Source: Clostridia bacterium (GTDB taxonomy: Bacteria; Bacillota; Clostridia; Oscillospirales; Acutalibacteraceae). Taken from it: a DNA stretch of 38,823 bases. Below the pieces are notes generated by a model. That model was not told the origin of the DNA. It saw only the letters and a program-made list of their open reading frames with translations, and made no database searches. The DNA lies in the NCBI GenBank assembly GCA_017942105.1, contig JAGAVE010000002.1, forward strand, positions 1 to 38,823. The letters run 5' to 3'. Position 1 is the first letter of the stretch; each line of letters opens with the position of its first letter. Position numbers and translations under genes: made by a program. Positions 25,093 to 34,919 of this stretch are shown here, piece by piece.

Positions 25093-28000
25093 TGCCGTTG
25101 AATAAAGACATTAAAAAGGTACTCGTTATCGGTTCAGGTCCGATTGTTATTGGTCAGGCTGCAGAGTTTGACTATGCAGGTGCGCAGGCTTGTCGTGTTC
25201 TTAAGGATGCAGGTCTTGATGTTGTTCTTGTTAACTCAAACCCTGCAACGATTATGACGGACAGCGCTCTTGCAAACGAGATTTATCTTGAACCTCTCAC
25301 AGTTGAAACTGTAAAGAGAATTATTGAAAAAGAGCGTCCGGACTCAATTCTTGCAGGTCTCGGCGGTCAGACAGGTCTTACGATTGCGATGCAGCTTGCT
25401 AAGGACGGTTATCTTGATAAGATGGGCGTTAAGCTTCTCGGTACAAACGCCGAAGCTATCGATAAGGCTGAGGACAGACAGATGTTCCGCGACACGATGC
25501 TCAAGATAGGTCAGCCCTGCATCCCTTCTGATATAGCAACAACTGTTGACCGTGCCGCAGAAATCGCTGCAGAAATCGGTTATCCCGTAATCCTTCGTCC
25601 TGCCTTCACTCTCGGCGGTGCAGGCGGCGGCGTTGCTTATGATGAAAAAGAACTCAGGGTTATCACATACAATGGCCTTATGCTTTCTCCGATTACTCAG
25701 GTGCTTGTTGAAAAGTATATCGCAGGTTGGAAGGAAATTGAGTTTGAAGTTATGCGCGATGGTGCAGGAAATGCAATCGCAATCTGCTCAATGGAAAATA
25801 TCGACCCCGTTGGTGTTCATACAGGTGACAGTATAGTTGTAGCTCCTGCTCTTACTCTTGCTGATAAGGAATATCAGATGCTTCGTTCAGCATCTCTTGA
25901 TATTATCACGGAGCTTGGCATTGAAGGCGGTTGTAACTGCCAGTTTGCACTTGACCCTGAAAGCTTTGAATATGCAGTTATCGAGGTTAACCCCAGAGTT
26001 TCCCGTTCATCTGCTCTTGCTTCAAAAGCAACAGGCTTCCCGATTGCAAAGGTTACAACGAAGATTGCTCTCGGCTATACTCTTGATGAAATCAGAAACG
26101 ATATCACGGGCAAGACCTGCGCTTGCTTCGAGCCGACGGTTGACTACTGCGTAGTCAAATTCCCGAAATGGCCGTTTGACAAGTTTGTTTCAACAAGCCG
26201 TAAGCTCGGCACGCAGATGAAGGCAACAGGTGAGGTTATGGCTATCGCACCTTCCTTCGAAATGGCAATTATGAAGGCTGTCCGCGGCGCTGAAATCGGT
26301 CTTGACACTCTTAATTACAACAAGTTCCCTGATAATATGGATATCATTGAAAAGCTCCATGATCAGGATGATATAAGACTTTTCACAGTCTTCAGGGCTC
26401 TTAAAGAGGGCGTAAGCATCGATGAAATTCATTCAATCACGATGATTGACGAATGGTTCCTTGCAAAGCTCAAGAATCTTGCTGAGTATGAAAAGATGCT
26501 TGAAAGCGGAAACCTTGATGAGGACTATTACATCAAGGGCAAGAAATACGGTTATAAGGACGCAACAATCCTCAGAATGGCAGGCAAGCTTCCCGAGAAG
26601 ACTCTTGACGCTGTTTACAAGATGGTTGATACCTGCGGTGCGGAATTTAAGGCTGAAACTCCGTATTTCTATTCAACCTATGATACAGAATGTGAATCAA
26701 GAGAGATTAAGCGCGGCGAGAAAGAGACGATCATCGTTCTCGGCTCAGGCCCGATCCGTATCGGTCAGGGTATTGAATTTGACTATTCGTCTGTTCACTG
26801 CGTATGGACTCTCAAAGAGCTCGGTTACGAGGTTGTTATTATCAACAATAACCCCGAAACAGTTTCAACTGACTTCGACACTGCAGACAGACTTTATTTC
26901 GAACCCCTCAACGATGAGGATGTTATGAATGTTATCAAAATTGAAAAGCCTGTAGGCGTTGTTGTTGCTTTCGGCGGTCAGACTGCTATCAAGCTTACAA
27001 AGTTCCTTGATGAAAGCGGCATAAAGATTCTCGGCACATCTGCAGAAGGTATTGATATCGCGGAGGACAGAGAGCGCTTCGATGCCCTTCTTGAATCATT
27101 CAATATCAGAAGACCTAAGGGTCAGACAGTTATGAATGTTGACGAAGCTCTCAAAGCAGCAGAAGAGCTTGAATATCCCGTACTTCTTCGTCCGTCCTAT
27201 GTTATCGGCGGTCAGAATATGACAATTGCTTACAACGAAACAGATGTACGCATTTATATGGATATCATTCTTGCTCAGAAGATTGAAAATCCCGTTCTTG
27301 TCGATAAATATATGATGGGTACGGAGCTTGAGGTTGATGTTATTTCTGACGGTAAGGATGTTCTTATCCCCGGTGTTATGGAGCATATTGAGCGTGCAGG
27401 CGTTCACTCAGGTGACTCAATAGCAGTTTATCCTCCGTACAATATCCCTGACAAGATGCTTGACAGAATCGTTGATTGCTCAACGAAGCTTGCTCTTGCA
27501 CTCGGCACAAAGGGTCTTGTTAATATCCAGTATCTTATCTATCAGAACGAGCTTCATGTTATCGAGGTTAACCCCAGAGCATCAAGAACAATTCCTTACA
27601 TCAGTAAGGTAACAGGTGTTCCGATGGTTGAGCTTGCAACTAAGGTTATGACCGGTACTCCGCTCATCGAGCTTGGTTACGGTGTAGGTCTTTATAAGAT
27701 TCCTCCGTATTTCGCAATCAAGGTTCCCGTATTCTCATTCGAAAAGCTCAGCGATATTAACTCAGAGCTTGGTCCTGAGATGAAGTCAACGGGTGAAGTT
27801 CTCGGTATCGGCAGAACTCTCAATGAGGCTCTTTTCAAAGGCCTTGTTTCTGCAGGCTTCAAGGTTGGTCTTGAAAGCACATATCACGATAAGAAGTATA
27901 ACGCAGGTGTTCTCATCAGCGTTCACGATAAGGACAAGCCTGAAATCGTAGGAATTGCAAAGAAATTTGCAGACCTCGGACTTAAGATTTATTCAACTGC

Positions 28001-29144
28001 AAAAACAGGTGTCGGACTTCGTGCGGCAGGCATAGAGGTAGAAACAATCGGTGACTTTGAGGATTGCAGTGCTGTTCTTGATGTTCTTGAAACAGGTAAG
28101 ATAGACTATATCGTATATACAGGTTCAACAAAGCAGGCAACAATTCAGAACTTCATCAAGGTTCACAGAAGAGCTGTTCAGCTTTCTATCTGCACTCTTA
28201 CTTCTCTTGATACTGCAAACGCACTTTGCGATATTCTCGCAAGCCGTTTCACTCAGAGAAACACAGAGCTTGTTGACATCAACAATCTTCGTGAGACAAA
28301 GATGCAGCTTAAATTCACAAAGATGCAGGCTACGGGTAACGATGACATCTACTTCAACAATTTCTGCAAGATCATCCCGTCACCCGAATCTCTTACGGTT
28401 AACTTCACAGACCGTCACTTCGGCATCGGTGCAGATGGCGTAGTTCTCCTTGAAAGCTCAGATATCGCAGATGCAAAGATGGTTGTTTATAATACGGACG
28501 GTACACAGACGAGAATGGCAGCTAACAGCATCCGTTGCGCCGCAAAGTATCTTTACGATAACGGAATCGTTCCGAAGACGAATATGACGATTGAAACGAA
28601 CTGCGGTGTTATGAAGGTTAAGCTTTATACATTTAACGGTGAAGTTCGCTCGGCAACTGTTGATATCGGCAAGCCTGACTTCAATCCTGCAAGCATCCCG
28701 ATGAATATTGACGCTGAAAATGCAATTGGCTACGAGGCTGAAATCGGCGGAGAGAAGCTTACTCTCAACTGCGTAAACATCGGTAACCCGCATTGCATTG
28801 TTTTCAGAGACGATATTGACTCTGTTAACCTCAATGAGTTCGGTGATATGATCAGAAACTCAGAGCTTCTTCCTGAGTATATCAACACGGGCGTTGCAAG
28901 AATTATTGATAAAAACACAATCAAGCTCAGATGCTATGAGCGTGCAGTCAACGGCGAAAGCCTCAGCTGCGGTGCTTCTGCGGCGGCTTGCGTAGTTGTT
29001 GCAACAGAGCTCGGAAAGTGCAAGAAGGGCGAGGATATCACGGTTAAGATGCCGGGTGGCGACCTCGTAATCACTTACACTGACGAAACAATCCTTGTAA
29101 ACGGTGATACACATAAGGTTTACGAAGGCGTTGTTGAGTATTAA
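25092..29144 (+). CDS. carB: Carbamoyl-phosphate synthase large subunit fused to a DapF-like domain
   Basis: Residues 1-1070 are a complete CarB. The N-terminal ATP-grasp half phosphorylates bicarbonate and the second half phosphorylates carbamate. It shows GSGPIVIGQAAEFDYAG and GSGPIRIGQGIEFDYSS, with EVNPRVSRSSAL and EVNPRASRTIPY. An MGS-like allosteric domain follows (about 935-1060). Residues 1071-1350 match diaminopimelate epimerase along its whole length (FTKMQATGNDDIYF, RHFGIGADGVVL, GNPHCIVF, YERAVNGESLSCGAS). The first catalytic cysteine motif CGNG is AANS (1143-1146), so Cys is Ala. The second cysteine (Cys1293) remains. No stop, start signal or ribosome site separates the parts. 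The DapF-like part is probably not an epimerase. Confidence 0.95.
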   Translation: MPLNKDIKKVLVIGSGPIVIGQAAEFDYAGAQACRVLKDAGLDVVLVNSNPATIMTDSALANEIYLEPLTVETVKRIIEKERPDSILAGLGGQTGLTIAMQLAKDGYLDKMGVKLLGTNAEAIDKAEDRQMFRDTMLKIGQPCIPSDIATTVDRAAEIAAEIGYPVILRPAFTLGGAGGGVAYDEKELRVITYNGLMLSPITQVLVEKYIAGWKEIEFEVMRDGAGNAIAICSMENIDPVGVHTGDSIVVAPALTLADKEYQMLRSASLDIITELGIEGGCNCQFALDPESFEYAVIEVNPRVSRSSALASKATGFPIAKVTTKIALGYTLDEIRNDITGKTCACFEPTVDYCVVKFPKWPFDKFVSTSRKLGTQMKATGEVMAIAPSFEMAIMKAVRGAEIGLDTLNYNKFPDNMDIIEKLHDQDDIRLFTVFRALKEGVSIDEIHSITMIDEWFLAKLKNLAEYEKMLESGNLDEDYYIKGKKYGYKDATILRMAGKLPEKTLDAVYKMVDTCGAEFKAETPYFYSTYDTECESREIKRGEKETIIVLGSGPIRIGQGIEFDYSSVHCVWTLKELGYEVVIINNNPETVSTDFDTADRLYFEPLNDEDVMNVIKIEKPVGVVVAFGGQTAIKLTKFLDESGIKILGTSAEGIDIAEDRERFDALLESFNIRRPKGQTVMNVDEALKAAEELEYPVLLRPSYVIGGQNMTIAYNETDVRIYMDIILAQKIENPVLVDKYMMGTELEVDVISDGKDVLIPGVMEHIERAGVHSGDSIAVYPPYNIPDKMLDRIVDCSTKLALALGTKGLVNIQYLIYQNELHVIEVNPRASRTIPYISKVTGVPMVELATKVMTGTPLIELGYGVGLYKIPPYFAIKVPVFSFEKLSDINSELGPEMKSTGEVLGIGRTLNEALFKGLVSAGFKVGLESTYHDKKYNAGVLISVHDKDKPEIVGIAKKFADLGLKIYSTAKTGVGLRAAGIEVETIGDFEDCSAVLDVLETGKIDYIVYTGSTKQATIQNFIKVHRRAVQLSICTLTSLDTANALCDILASRFTQRNTELVDINNLRETKMQLKFTKMQATGNDDIYFNNFCKIIPSPESLTVNFTDRHFGIGADGVVLLESSDIADAKMVVYNTDGTQTRMAANSIRCAAKYLYDNGIVPKTNMTIETNCGVMKVKLYTFNGEVRSATVDIGKPDFNPASIPMNIDAENAIGYEAEIGGEKLTLNCVNIGNPHCIVFRDDIDSVNLNEFGDMIRNSELLPEYINTGVARIIDKNTIKLRCYERAVNGESLSCGASAAACVVVATELGKCKKGEDITVKMPGGDLVITYTDETILVNGDTHKVYEGVVEY

Positions 29145-29162
29145 TATCAATAAAATAACGAT

Positions 29163-29192
29163 AAAGGCTGTCGCAACTGCGACAGCCTTTTT
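29163..29192 (+). terminator. Terminator of the arg-car operon
   Basis: A perfect 12-bp stem (AAAGGCTGTCGC, 29163-29174, with 29179-29190) and loop AACT is followed by T residues. It lies 18 nt after the carB stop. Confidence 0.92.
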
Positions 29193-29222
29193 GCTTTGAA
29201 TTTCTATAAAGATTTATATCTT

Positions 29223-30077
29223 TCATACAGTGCCCGTAACGGTAAGTGTAACTGTGCCGGGGTTGATTACATAAGCACCTGTTGCAGGGTCCTGAGTGTA
29301 GGTTGCGGCAGGTACGGTAATCTGACCGGGAAGTGTTGTGAAAGCACCTGTTGTTTCGTCATAGGTGTAGTTTGTGCCTTCTGTCCATGCTGTGCCGTTG
29401 AAGTTAACGGCTGTGATGTCGATAATCGGGTCGAATGTGTCTGTAACGGCAAGAGCGTCATCAACCGTTGCAGGCTCGCTTCCCGTGTTCTGGATGACAA
29501 AGGTGTAGGTGATTTCACCGTTGTCAACAACGGTTGTCGGGTTAAGAGCCTTTGTAATTGTCAGAGAAACGCCTGTTGAGGCAGGAATTGTTGCCTGAGC
29601 AGTAATGTCTGCGCTGATGCCACCGCCTGTAGCGGTTGCTGTGTTTGTGATGCTTCCTGTTGCACCGAGAGGAGCGAATTCATTTACTCTCGCAGAGTAA
29701 ATGACAGTTGCATTACCGCCTGCGGGGACGGAAATTCCGCTGATTGTAAGAGGCGGACCCGATGTGACAGCAGGTGTGGCTGTAAGGTCTCCGTTCACAA
29801 AATATCTTACAGAACCGTCAATATAAGTCAACGGAACAAGAGTTGTGTCGCCAAAGGTGTATGCGCCGAGGTCGTCCGTTATCGTAAGACCCGTAAAATC
29901 AGTTGTGCCTGAGTTTATAATATTAACAGCATAGCTTACGGTATCGCCCGTCGTATAATCGCCGGTGAGCGCAGTTTTGGTAGCAGAAAGTACCTCAACC
30001 AGCTCACCTGTGACGATGTTTGAGTTGACCGATGTGCCGTTATAAGTCAGTGTTGCCTGATTAAAAAATGTTGCCAT
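29223..30077 (-). CDS. DUF11-repeat protein without signal peptide
   Basis: The 284-residue protein is Thr/Val/Gly-rich and almost entirely beta-strand. Residues about 25-145 and 165-284 resemble DUF11 beta-sandwich repeats (TKTALTGDYTTGDTVSYAVNIINSGTTDFTGLTITDDL and ITKALNPTTVVDNGEITYTFVIQNTGS). The N-terminus, MATFFNQATLTYNGTSVNSN, is hydrophilic with no export signal or anchor. Release by mother-cell lysis onto the spore surface is one explanation; it is an inference. AGGAGG precedes the ATG. A 9-bp dyad lies in its 5' leader and a sigma-E-like promoter upstream. No cysteine is present. Confidence 0.75.
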   Translation of the reverse strand: MATFFNQATLTYNGTSVNSNIVTGELVEVLSATKTALTGDYTTGDTVSYAVNIINSGTTDFTGLTITDDLGAYTFGDTTLVPLTYIDGSVRYFVNGDLTATPAVTSGPPLTISGISVPAGGNATVIYSARVNEFAPLGATGSITNTATATGGGISADITAQATIPASTGVSLTITKALNPTTVVDNGEITYTFVIQNTGSEPATVDDALAVTDTFDPIIDITAVNFNGTAWTEGTNYTYDETTGAFTTLPGQITVPAATYTQDPATGAYVINPGTVTLTVTGTV

Positions 30078-30099
30078 AGCTTTATCCTCCTTTTTAATT

Positions 30100-30120
30100 T
30101 AGTGAGGTGATACCTCACTA
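30100..30120 (-). promoter_or_regulatory. Perfect dyad in the DUF11 gene leader
   Basis: TAGTGAGGT-GAT-ACCTCACTA is a 9-bp perfect inverted repeat around 3 nt. It could be an operator or an mRNA 5' hairpin; it lies 10-15 nt before the ribosome site. Confidence 0.55.
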
Positions 30121-30123
30121 GTC

Positions 30124-30152
30124 ATTCTATGAAGGCAGAAAGAGATCGTGAC
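30124..30152 (-). promoter_or_regulatory. Candidate sigma-E promoter of the DUF11 gene
   Basis: On the minus strand GTCACGAT (30145-30152) and CATAGAAT (30124-30131) are 13 bp apart. The -10 differs from the sigma-E consensus CATACAAT at one position; the -35 is weaker. Confidence 0.33.
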
Positions 30153-30172
30153 TGATTTTTGATTGCATTGTA

Positions 30173-30201
30173 TTGAAAATAACACGGCAGAATGATATAA
30201 T
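30173..30201 (+). promoter_or_regulatory. Promoter of the large surface protein gene
   Basis: TTGAAA (30173-30178) and TATAAT (30196-30201) are exactly 17 bp apart, with an additional TG before the -10. Confidence 0.7.
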
Positions 30202-30235
30202 TAACTGTATATTGCTTTAATCAGGAGGAGCGGTT

Positions 30236-33200
30236 ATGAAAATGAAAAAGGCAATTTCCGTTTTGCTGACGGTTTCGATGATGCTGAGCTTCAGCTTTTT
30301 ATCGTTATCTCACCCGTTTTTGCGGGGATTTTTTACAGATATGTTTGCTTTAAAAGCATATGCTGCCGACGAGGTTGTTACGAAATATGCCCCCGAAGGT
30401 ACTCGTGATGTTGCGGTTGACGCGGCGGTTACGGCTTCAAGCAGTTATACCTCGGGTAATGGCCAGTGGGAGCTTGCGAGGGTCAATGATGGCTCGCTCG
30501 TTTACTATGGTGGTGAATTCGGCTATAACGGAAATGCAGGATTTACTTCTTCGCCTGATGAAATTTATTATCATCCCGATAATATGACTCAGGAAGAGAA
30601 GGATGCCGCTGTTGCAGAGTCTAAAACAAAACCTCTTTGGGTGGCTTTTGACCTTGAAGGTTTTTATGATGTCAGCAGAGTAACGCTTTTTCGCCATGGC
30701 GCTTTCCCTGATACATTCGAAATCCAGGTTTCCGATGACGGTGAAAGCTACCGTACCGTAGCGACTAAGAGTGGTTATGCAGGTTATACACAGGAAGCTC
30801 TTTCGATAGATTTTACTGAGGTCAGAACGAGATATATCCGTGTTTATGTTACTGTAAGAGGAGACCTCGAGGGCAACTATATACATCTTGTTCAGTTAGG
30901 CGAAATCGCAGTTTACGGCAAAGAAGTAGCTGCAACAAATGTTGGTCTTGAAATAGATACATATGCTCCCGAAAACTGCATAAACCTTGCAATTGACAGT
31001 AAGGTAACGGCAACCGAAAGCTATGAAGAGGGCGAAAAATGGGGCGTTCATAATATAAATGACGGTGATACTCAGCGAAACGGCGGCTATTCCAGCGAAC
31101 CCGTTGACCGTTCAATGAGCTTTGATTTTAAGCTCGGAAATACCGCCGAGCTCAAGCGTCTTGTTATTTACCCGAACGGTGTATTCCCGAAAGCGATTGA
31201 AATTCAGACCTCGTTTGACGGTGTGAATTATAAAACCGTCAGCACAGCGAGCGAGTTGAGCGATAATCCGCAGTCTCCTGTTATTTTTGATTTATCTGCT
31301 CCTTGCTTTGCTTCGTATCTAAGAATCAATGTAACTCAGAGACATTCTTCGGGTTCTTATTATGTTCAGTTTGCAGAAATAGGTATTTACGGCGTTAAAA
31401 ATGCTTATAATGCAGAGATTAATAAGACTAAAATCAAATTGACTCCCGACGATAATCTTCAGCTTGAGTTGAAGGTTGATAATCTCAATTCATTCGACCC
31501 GTATGAGCATAAGCTTGTCTGGTCTTCTCTTGATGAAAGCGTTGCGAAGGTTGATGCAAACGGACTTGTGACAGCGGTTGCAGAGGGCGAAACAAAGGTA
31601 ACTGTTACCAATGAGTCGATCGGCTACACCGCTTCGGTTCAGGTAAATGTTTACGATAAAATGCCGTATGTGCGCGACGAGATGACGGTTTCTGTTTTTT
31701 CACCTCCGTTAGGTGATCTCTTTACGGACGAACAATATCAGCGCCTTGCCGATGCAGATGTTGACCTTCTTCTCAATACATACAATGTATACACTACGGA
31801 GGACAACCTGAAGCTTCTCGCAATGGCTGAAAAATACGGGATGAGTGCTGTTGCGGCAGATATGCGGTTCAGAGCCGTTGCCCCTGATGTTTCAAAAGAG
31901 CTTGTTGAAGAAGTTTATGCAGATTACAGCGGTATTTCAAACCTTGAAGGCTTCTATATCTATGACGAGCCGTGGAATCCGAATATATATACATCTATGG
32001 CTAACAACATCGCTTCAACGGTTCAGGGTGCATTTATATACCTTAATCTTTTCCCGGGATTCATTTATAATTCATACGAGCAGTATCAGTACACTGCGGA
32101 TGACCTTGCGGCTCTGACAAACGGAAATGTTGACCTTATGTTTGATGTTTATCCGTTTATGCAGGATGGAACGACTGATTATCAGCTCCTCTTTGATTCT
32201 CTTGATTCAATAAGGCGTTCGGGTCTTAAATACGGTGTAAATACTGCGGCCTGCGTTCAGGCGATCGGATACGGCCCCGTAGGCGGTGAGCTTGTAAAGA
32301 GAATTCCGTCAGAGCAGGATATTCTCTATCAGAATATGGCGTATCTCGCGTACGGTGTAAAGCATGTGTCTTATTGGAAGTACAGCTCTGAAGCCGAAAA
32401 CGGACTTGAAAACTACTCTGTTTGTCCGATCGATGAAAACGGAAATCCGACAGATGTTTATTACCATATGAAAAAGGTAAATCCTATAATTCACACTCTT
32501 GGTGAAACTCTCATCAACTGTGATGCGAGGGAGGTTTACCTTGCCGGCAACAATGTCTATGGTCAGAATGCTGTTCCCGAAGATTTCTTTGTTCAATCGA
32601 CGGACAGCACGAAGAGCCTCATTCTCTCTTATATGACAGACAGAGATACAGGCAGAAATTACCTTATGGTTGTCAACAATGATCTGAGTAAATCAGTTAC
32701 GGCAACCCTTGACTTTGCAAACGGAATCAACAATATTCAGCTTCTTAACAACAACACGGGCACATGGACAACAGCTTCAACAAGCGGAAATTATTATCTG
32801 AATCTTGAAGCAGGCGGGGCTGCTCTTATCGCCCTTCCTTCAAGCTACCGTTATGAGGAGGCAAAGGCTCAGGCAGGAACAAACGAGCTTTACCACGCGA
32901 CCGTTTATGGCAACAGCTCTCTCGGCACTCCGGGCACCCGCGATGAAATGCTTCCGGGATGGTATCTTAGCTGTCTTACTGACGGTTACATCAGCGCAAA
33001 TTCTTCAAAGGGACTTAACGGCTGGTGTTCAGAGCTTAAGGATGAGTCATTTGAAACCTTCGTAAAGATTGATTTAGGTCAGATGAAGACTCTTAATTCG
33101 CTTACACTTCATGCAGTTGATTCTTCAACGGGATATAACGGATATTTCCCGAAATCGTTTACGGTAAGCGTGTCAAAGGACGGAGAAACATGGACTCAGA

Positions 33201-34879
33201 TTGCAACCAAAACCAATGTTTCTGTCAGCGATTACTTAACGCTTGATTTCAGCAGCACCGATATGCGTTATATAAAAATTGATATAACCGAAATGAATTC
33301 AATCGGTGGCAAATACGCTGCAGCTCTTGCTGAGATTGAAACAAACGGTGAGGTAGTAATAAACCGATTTAAGACTATTGCTGAGGATGAAAACGGCTTT
33401 TATGCTTATATGAATTGCTCAAATACTGAATATATCAGAACTCCGGTATGGACGGATTATAATGGTCAGGACGATATAATCTGGCACGAGGGCGAGCGAG
33501 GAAACTGGACTATCAACGGCTTCACTTATAACTTCAGAGCATATATTCCGATTTCTGAGCATAACAACGAGAGAGGCAGTTATACGGTTCACCTCTATGC
33601 CTATAACAGCAAGGGCGAAACATCGAAGGGTACAAGCTTTGAATTCTCTTCAAATGTTATGTTTGATCTGAATTACGGCAGTGTTTCGCCGAACCTTATG
33701 GCAGGTCTTGATTCCGTATCTTCGGGAGGCGGAATAACAGCGTCCTACGATGCGAGCGACGAAACAATCACTCTCAACGGCACACTTACGGGAAGCATCA
33801 ACCTTCAGCCTTATATAGAAATCAATGCGGATATCAAGGAAGGCGATGTGATTCGAGTAACGCTTGAACCCGTCAGCGGAACGATGACTAACGGTATTAT
33901 CGTTCTTGAACTTTTCAACGACGCTCTTGCAAACCCAGACGGAAAGCGCCATGTTGCAGATATTGTTTCTGCCGGAAGTGTTGATATACCTATCAATACG
34001 CAGAAGGCTGCCGATGAAATTTCGGGATACAAATTCTGGCTTTATCACGACGGAAGAGGACAGAGCTTCAATAGCTACAGATTCAGAATAAAGCTTGAAG
34101 TTGTCAGCGGTGAAAGTTCATATTCACCTTCGGGAAAGGTTCTCGGCTACGGTGAATCTTACGGTGAGCTCTGGCAACCGAGCCGTAATGATGCGGAGTT
34201 TGCAGGCTGGTTTACTCAGCCGACGGGCGGTACGCAGGTAACGGCATCAACTGTAAACTATGGTGTAACGGATGTTATTCTCTACGCTCAGTGGAAGGAA
34301 ATCGAGACAGAATATCTCTTTGGCCTTTATGCGGGTATAACCAAAGATAAGCTTGAAAGCGATTACCTCGGATATGAAAATGTTACCTATGAGTATGAGT
34401 TTGTAAACAGCACGCAGGCTCTTGGAACGGGTACGAAAATCACCGTAACGGATAATTCAACGGGTAAGGTAGTTGCAAAATATGAAATCGTTATTTTTGG
34501 TGATGTAAATTCAGACGGTTGGTATGACGGTCAGGATGCAGTTTATGTTGATGCTATCCTTGCAGGATTACTCAATGAAGATATCCTCGGAAAAGCGGTT
34601 ATGCTTGCTGCAGATTGTACTCGTGACGGAAATATAACTCAACACGATGTCGATATTCTTGTAAAAGCAGGCGTTCTTCTTGAGTCGATTGACCAGAATA
34701 AAACAATCGAAGAGCTTGAAACAATGTCTGAATGGCAGGAATATACCAGCCTCATCGATCAGGAGCTTGAAATTCAGAATCCTGAAGATACTGAGCCTGA
34801 TGAAGAGAATAACCTTTTCGGAAAAATCATTGAATTTATACTGAGTATTTTCAGAATAATCGTTTCAATCTTTTCATAA
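30236..34879 (+). CDS. Large multidomain secreted surface protein (discoidin, Big2, TIM-barrel, InlB-type, dockerin-like)
   Basis: The 1547-residue protein starts with an export signal (about 1-44). Two discoidin/F5-8C domains follow (about 50-230 and 242-388). A Big2-like Ig domain lies at 395-474. A glycosidase-like TIM barrel spans about 476-770, with FYIYDEPW and candidate acid Glu578. A third discoidin domain lies at about 900-1038 and a Bsp-like domain at about 1040-1140. An InlB-type repeat appears split by an insert (1141-1151 and 1294-1355). Two calcium-loop dockerin-like repeats sit near 1420 and 1460. The C-terminus ends in a hydrophobic helix (about 1528-1547). It likely binds and degrades an extracellular glycan. 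GGAGG is 7 nt before the ATG. Confidence 0.82.
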   Translation: MKMKKAISVLLTVSMMLSFSFLSLSHPFLRGFFTDMFALKAYAADEVVTKYAPEGTRDVAVDAAVTASSSYTSGNGQWELARVNDGSLVYYGGEFGYNGNAGFTSSPDEIYYHPDNMTQEEKDAAVAESKTKPLWVAFDLEGFYDVSRVTLFRHGAFPDTFEIQVSDDGESYRTVATKSGYAGYTQEALSIDFTEVRTRYIRVYVTVRGDLEGNYIHLVQLGEIAVYGKEVAATNVGLEIDTYAPENCINLAIDSKVTATESYEEGEKWGVHNINDGDTQRNGGYSSEPVDRSMSFDFKLGNTAELKRLVIYPNGVFPKAIEIQTSFDGVNYKTVSTASELSDNPQSPVIFDLSAPCFASYLRINVTQRHSSGSYYVQFAEIGIYGVKNAYNAEINKTKIKLTPDDNLQLELKVDNLNSFDPYEHKLVWSSLDESVAKVDANGLVTAVAEGETKVTVTNESIGYTASVQVNVYDKMPYVRDEMTVSVFSPPLGDLFTDEQYQRLADADVDLLLNTYNVYTTEDNLKLLAMAEKYGMSAVAADMRFRAVAPDVSKELVEEVYADYSGISNLEGFYIYDEPWNPNIYTSMANNIASTVQGAFIYLNLFPGFIYNSYEQYQYTADDLAALTNGNVDLMFDVYPFMQDGTTDYQLLFDSLDSIRRSGLKYGVNTAACVQAIGYGPVGGELVKRIPSEQDILYQNMAYLAYGVKHVSYWKYSSEAENGLENYSVCPIDENGNPTDVYYHMKKVNPIIHTLGETLINCDAREVYLAGNNVYGQNAVPEDFFVQSTDSTKSLILSYMTDRDTGRNYLMVVNNDLSKSVTATLDFANGINNIQLLNNNTGTWTTASTSGNYYLNLEAGGAALIALPSSYRYEEAKAQAGTNELYHATVYGNSSLGTPGTRDEMLPGWYLSCLTDGYISANSSKGLNGWCSELKDESFETFVKIDLGQMKTLNSLTLHAVDSSTGYNGYFPKSFTVSVSKDGETWTQIATKTNVSVSDYLTLDFSSTDMRYIKIDITEMNSIGGKYAAALAEIETNGEVVINRFKTIAEDENGFYAYMNCSNTEYIRTPVWTDYNGQDDIIWHEGERGNWTINGFTYNFRAYIPISEHNNERGSYTVHLYAYNSKGETSKGTSFEFSSNVMFDLNYGSVSPNLMAGLDSVSSGGGITASYDASDETITLNGTLTGSINLQPYIEINADIKEGDVIRVTLEPVSGTMTNGIIVLELFNDALANPDGKRHVADIVSAGSVDIPINTQKAADEISGYKFWLYHDGRGQSFNSYRFRIKLEVVSGESSYSPSGKVLGYGESYGELWQPSRNDAEFAGWFTQPTGGTQVTASTVNYGVTDVILYAQWKEIETEYLFGLYAGITKDKLESDYLGYENVTYEYEFVNSTQALGTGTKITVTDNSTGKVVAKYEIVIFGDVNSDGWYDGQDAVYVDAILAGLLNEDILGKAVMLAADCTRDGNITQHDVDILVKAGVLLESIDQNKTIEELETMSEWQEYTSLIDQELEIQNPEDTEPDEENNLFGKIIEFILSIFRIIVSIFS

Positions 34880-34883
34880 TCAT

Positions 34884-34918
34884 AAAAAGGTGGTTTTGTA
34901 ATAAAAATCACCTTTTTT
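34884..34918 (+). terminator. Terminator of the large surface protein gene
   Basis: AAAAAGGTGGTTTT pairs with AAAATCACCTTTTT around a short loop, with one wobble and a T6 run, just after the stop codon. Confidence 0.82.
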
Positions 34919-34919
34919 A

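Noticed and set aside
28290..28310. Possible frameshift or separate start creating independent carB and dapF genes
   Set aside because: The junction is in frame with no stop, no Shine-Dalgarno box and no repeat that would suggest an error.
29163..29192. TGTCGCA/TGCGACA in the carB terminator as a third leader copy
   Set aside because: It shares only the short P1-like sequence, has no core motif and is a complete terminator on its own.
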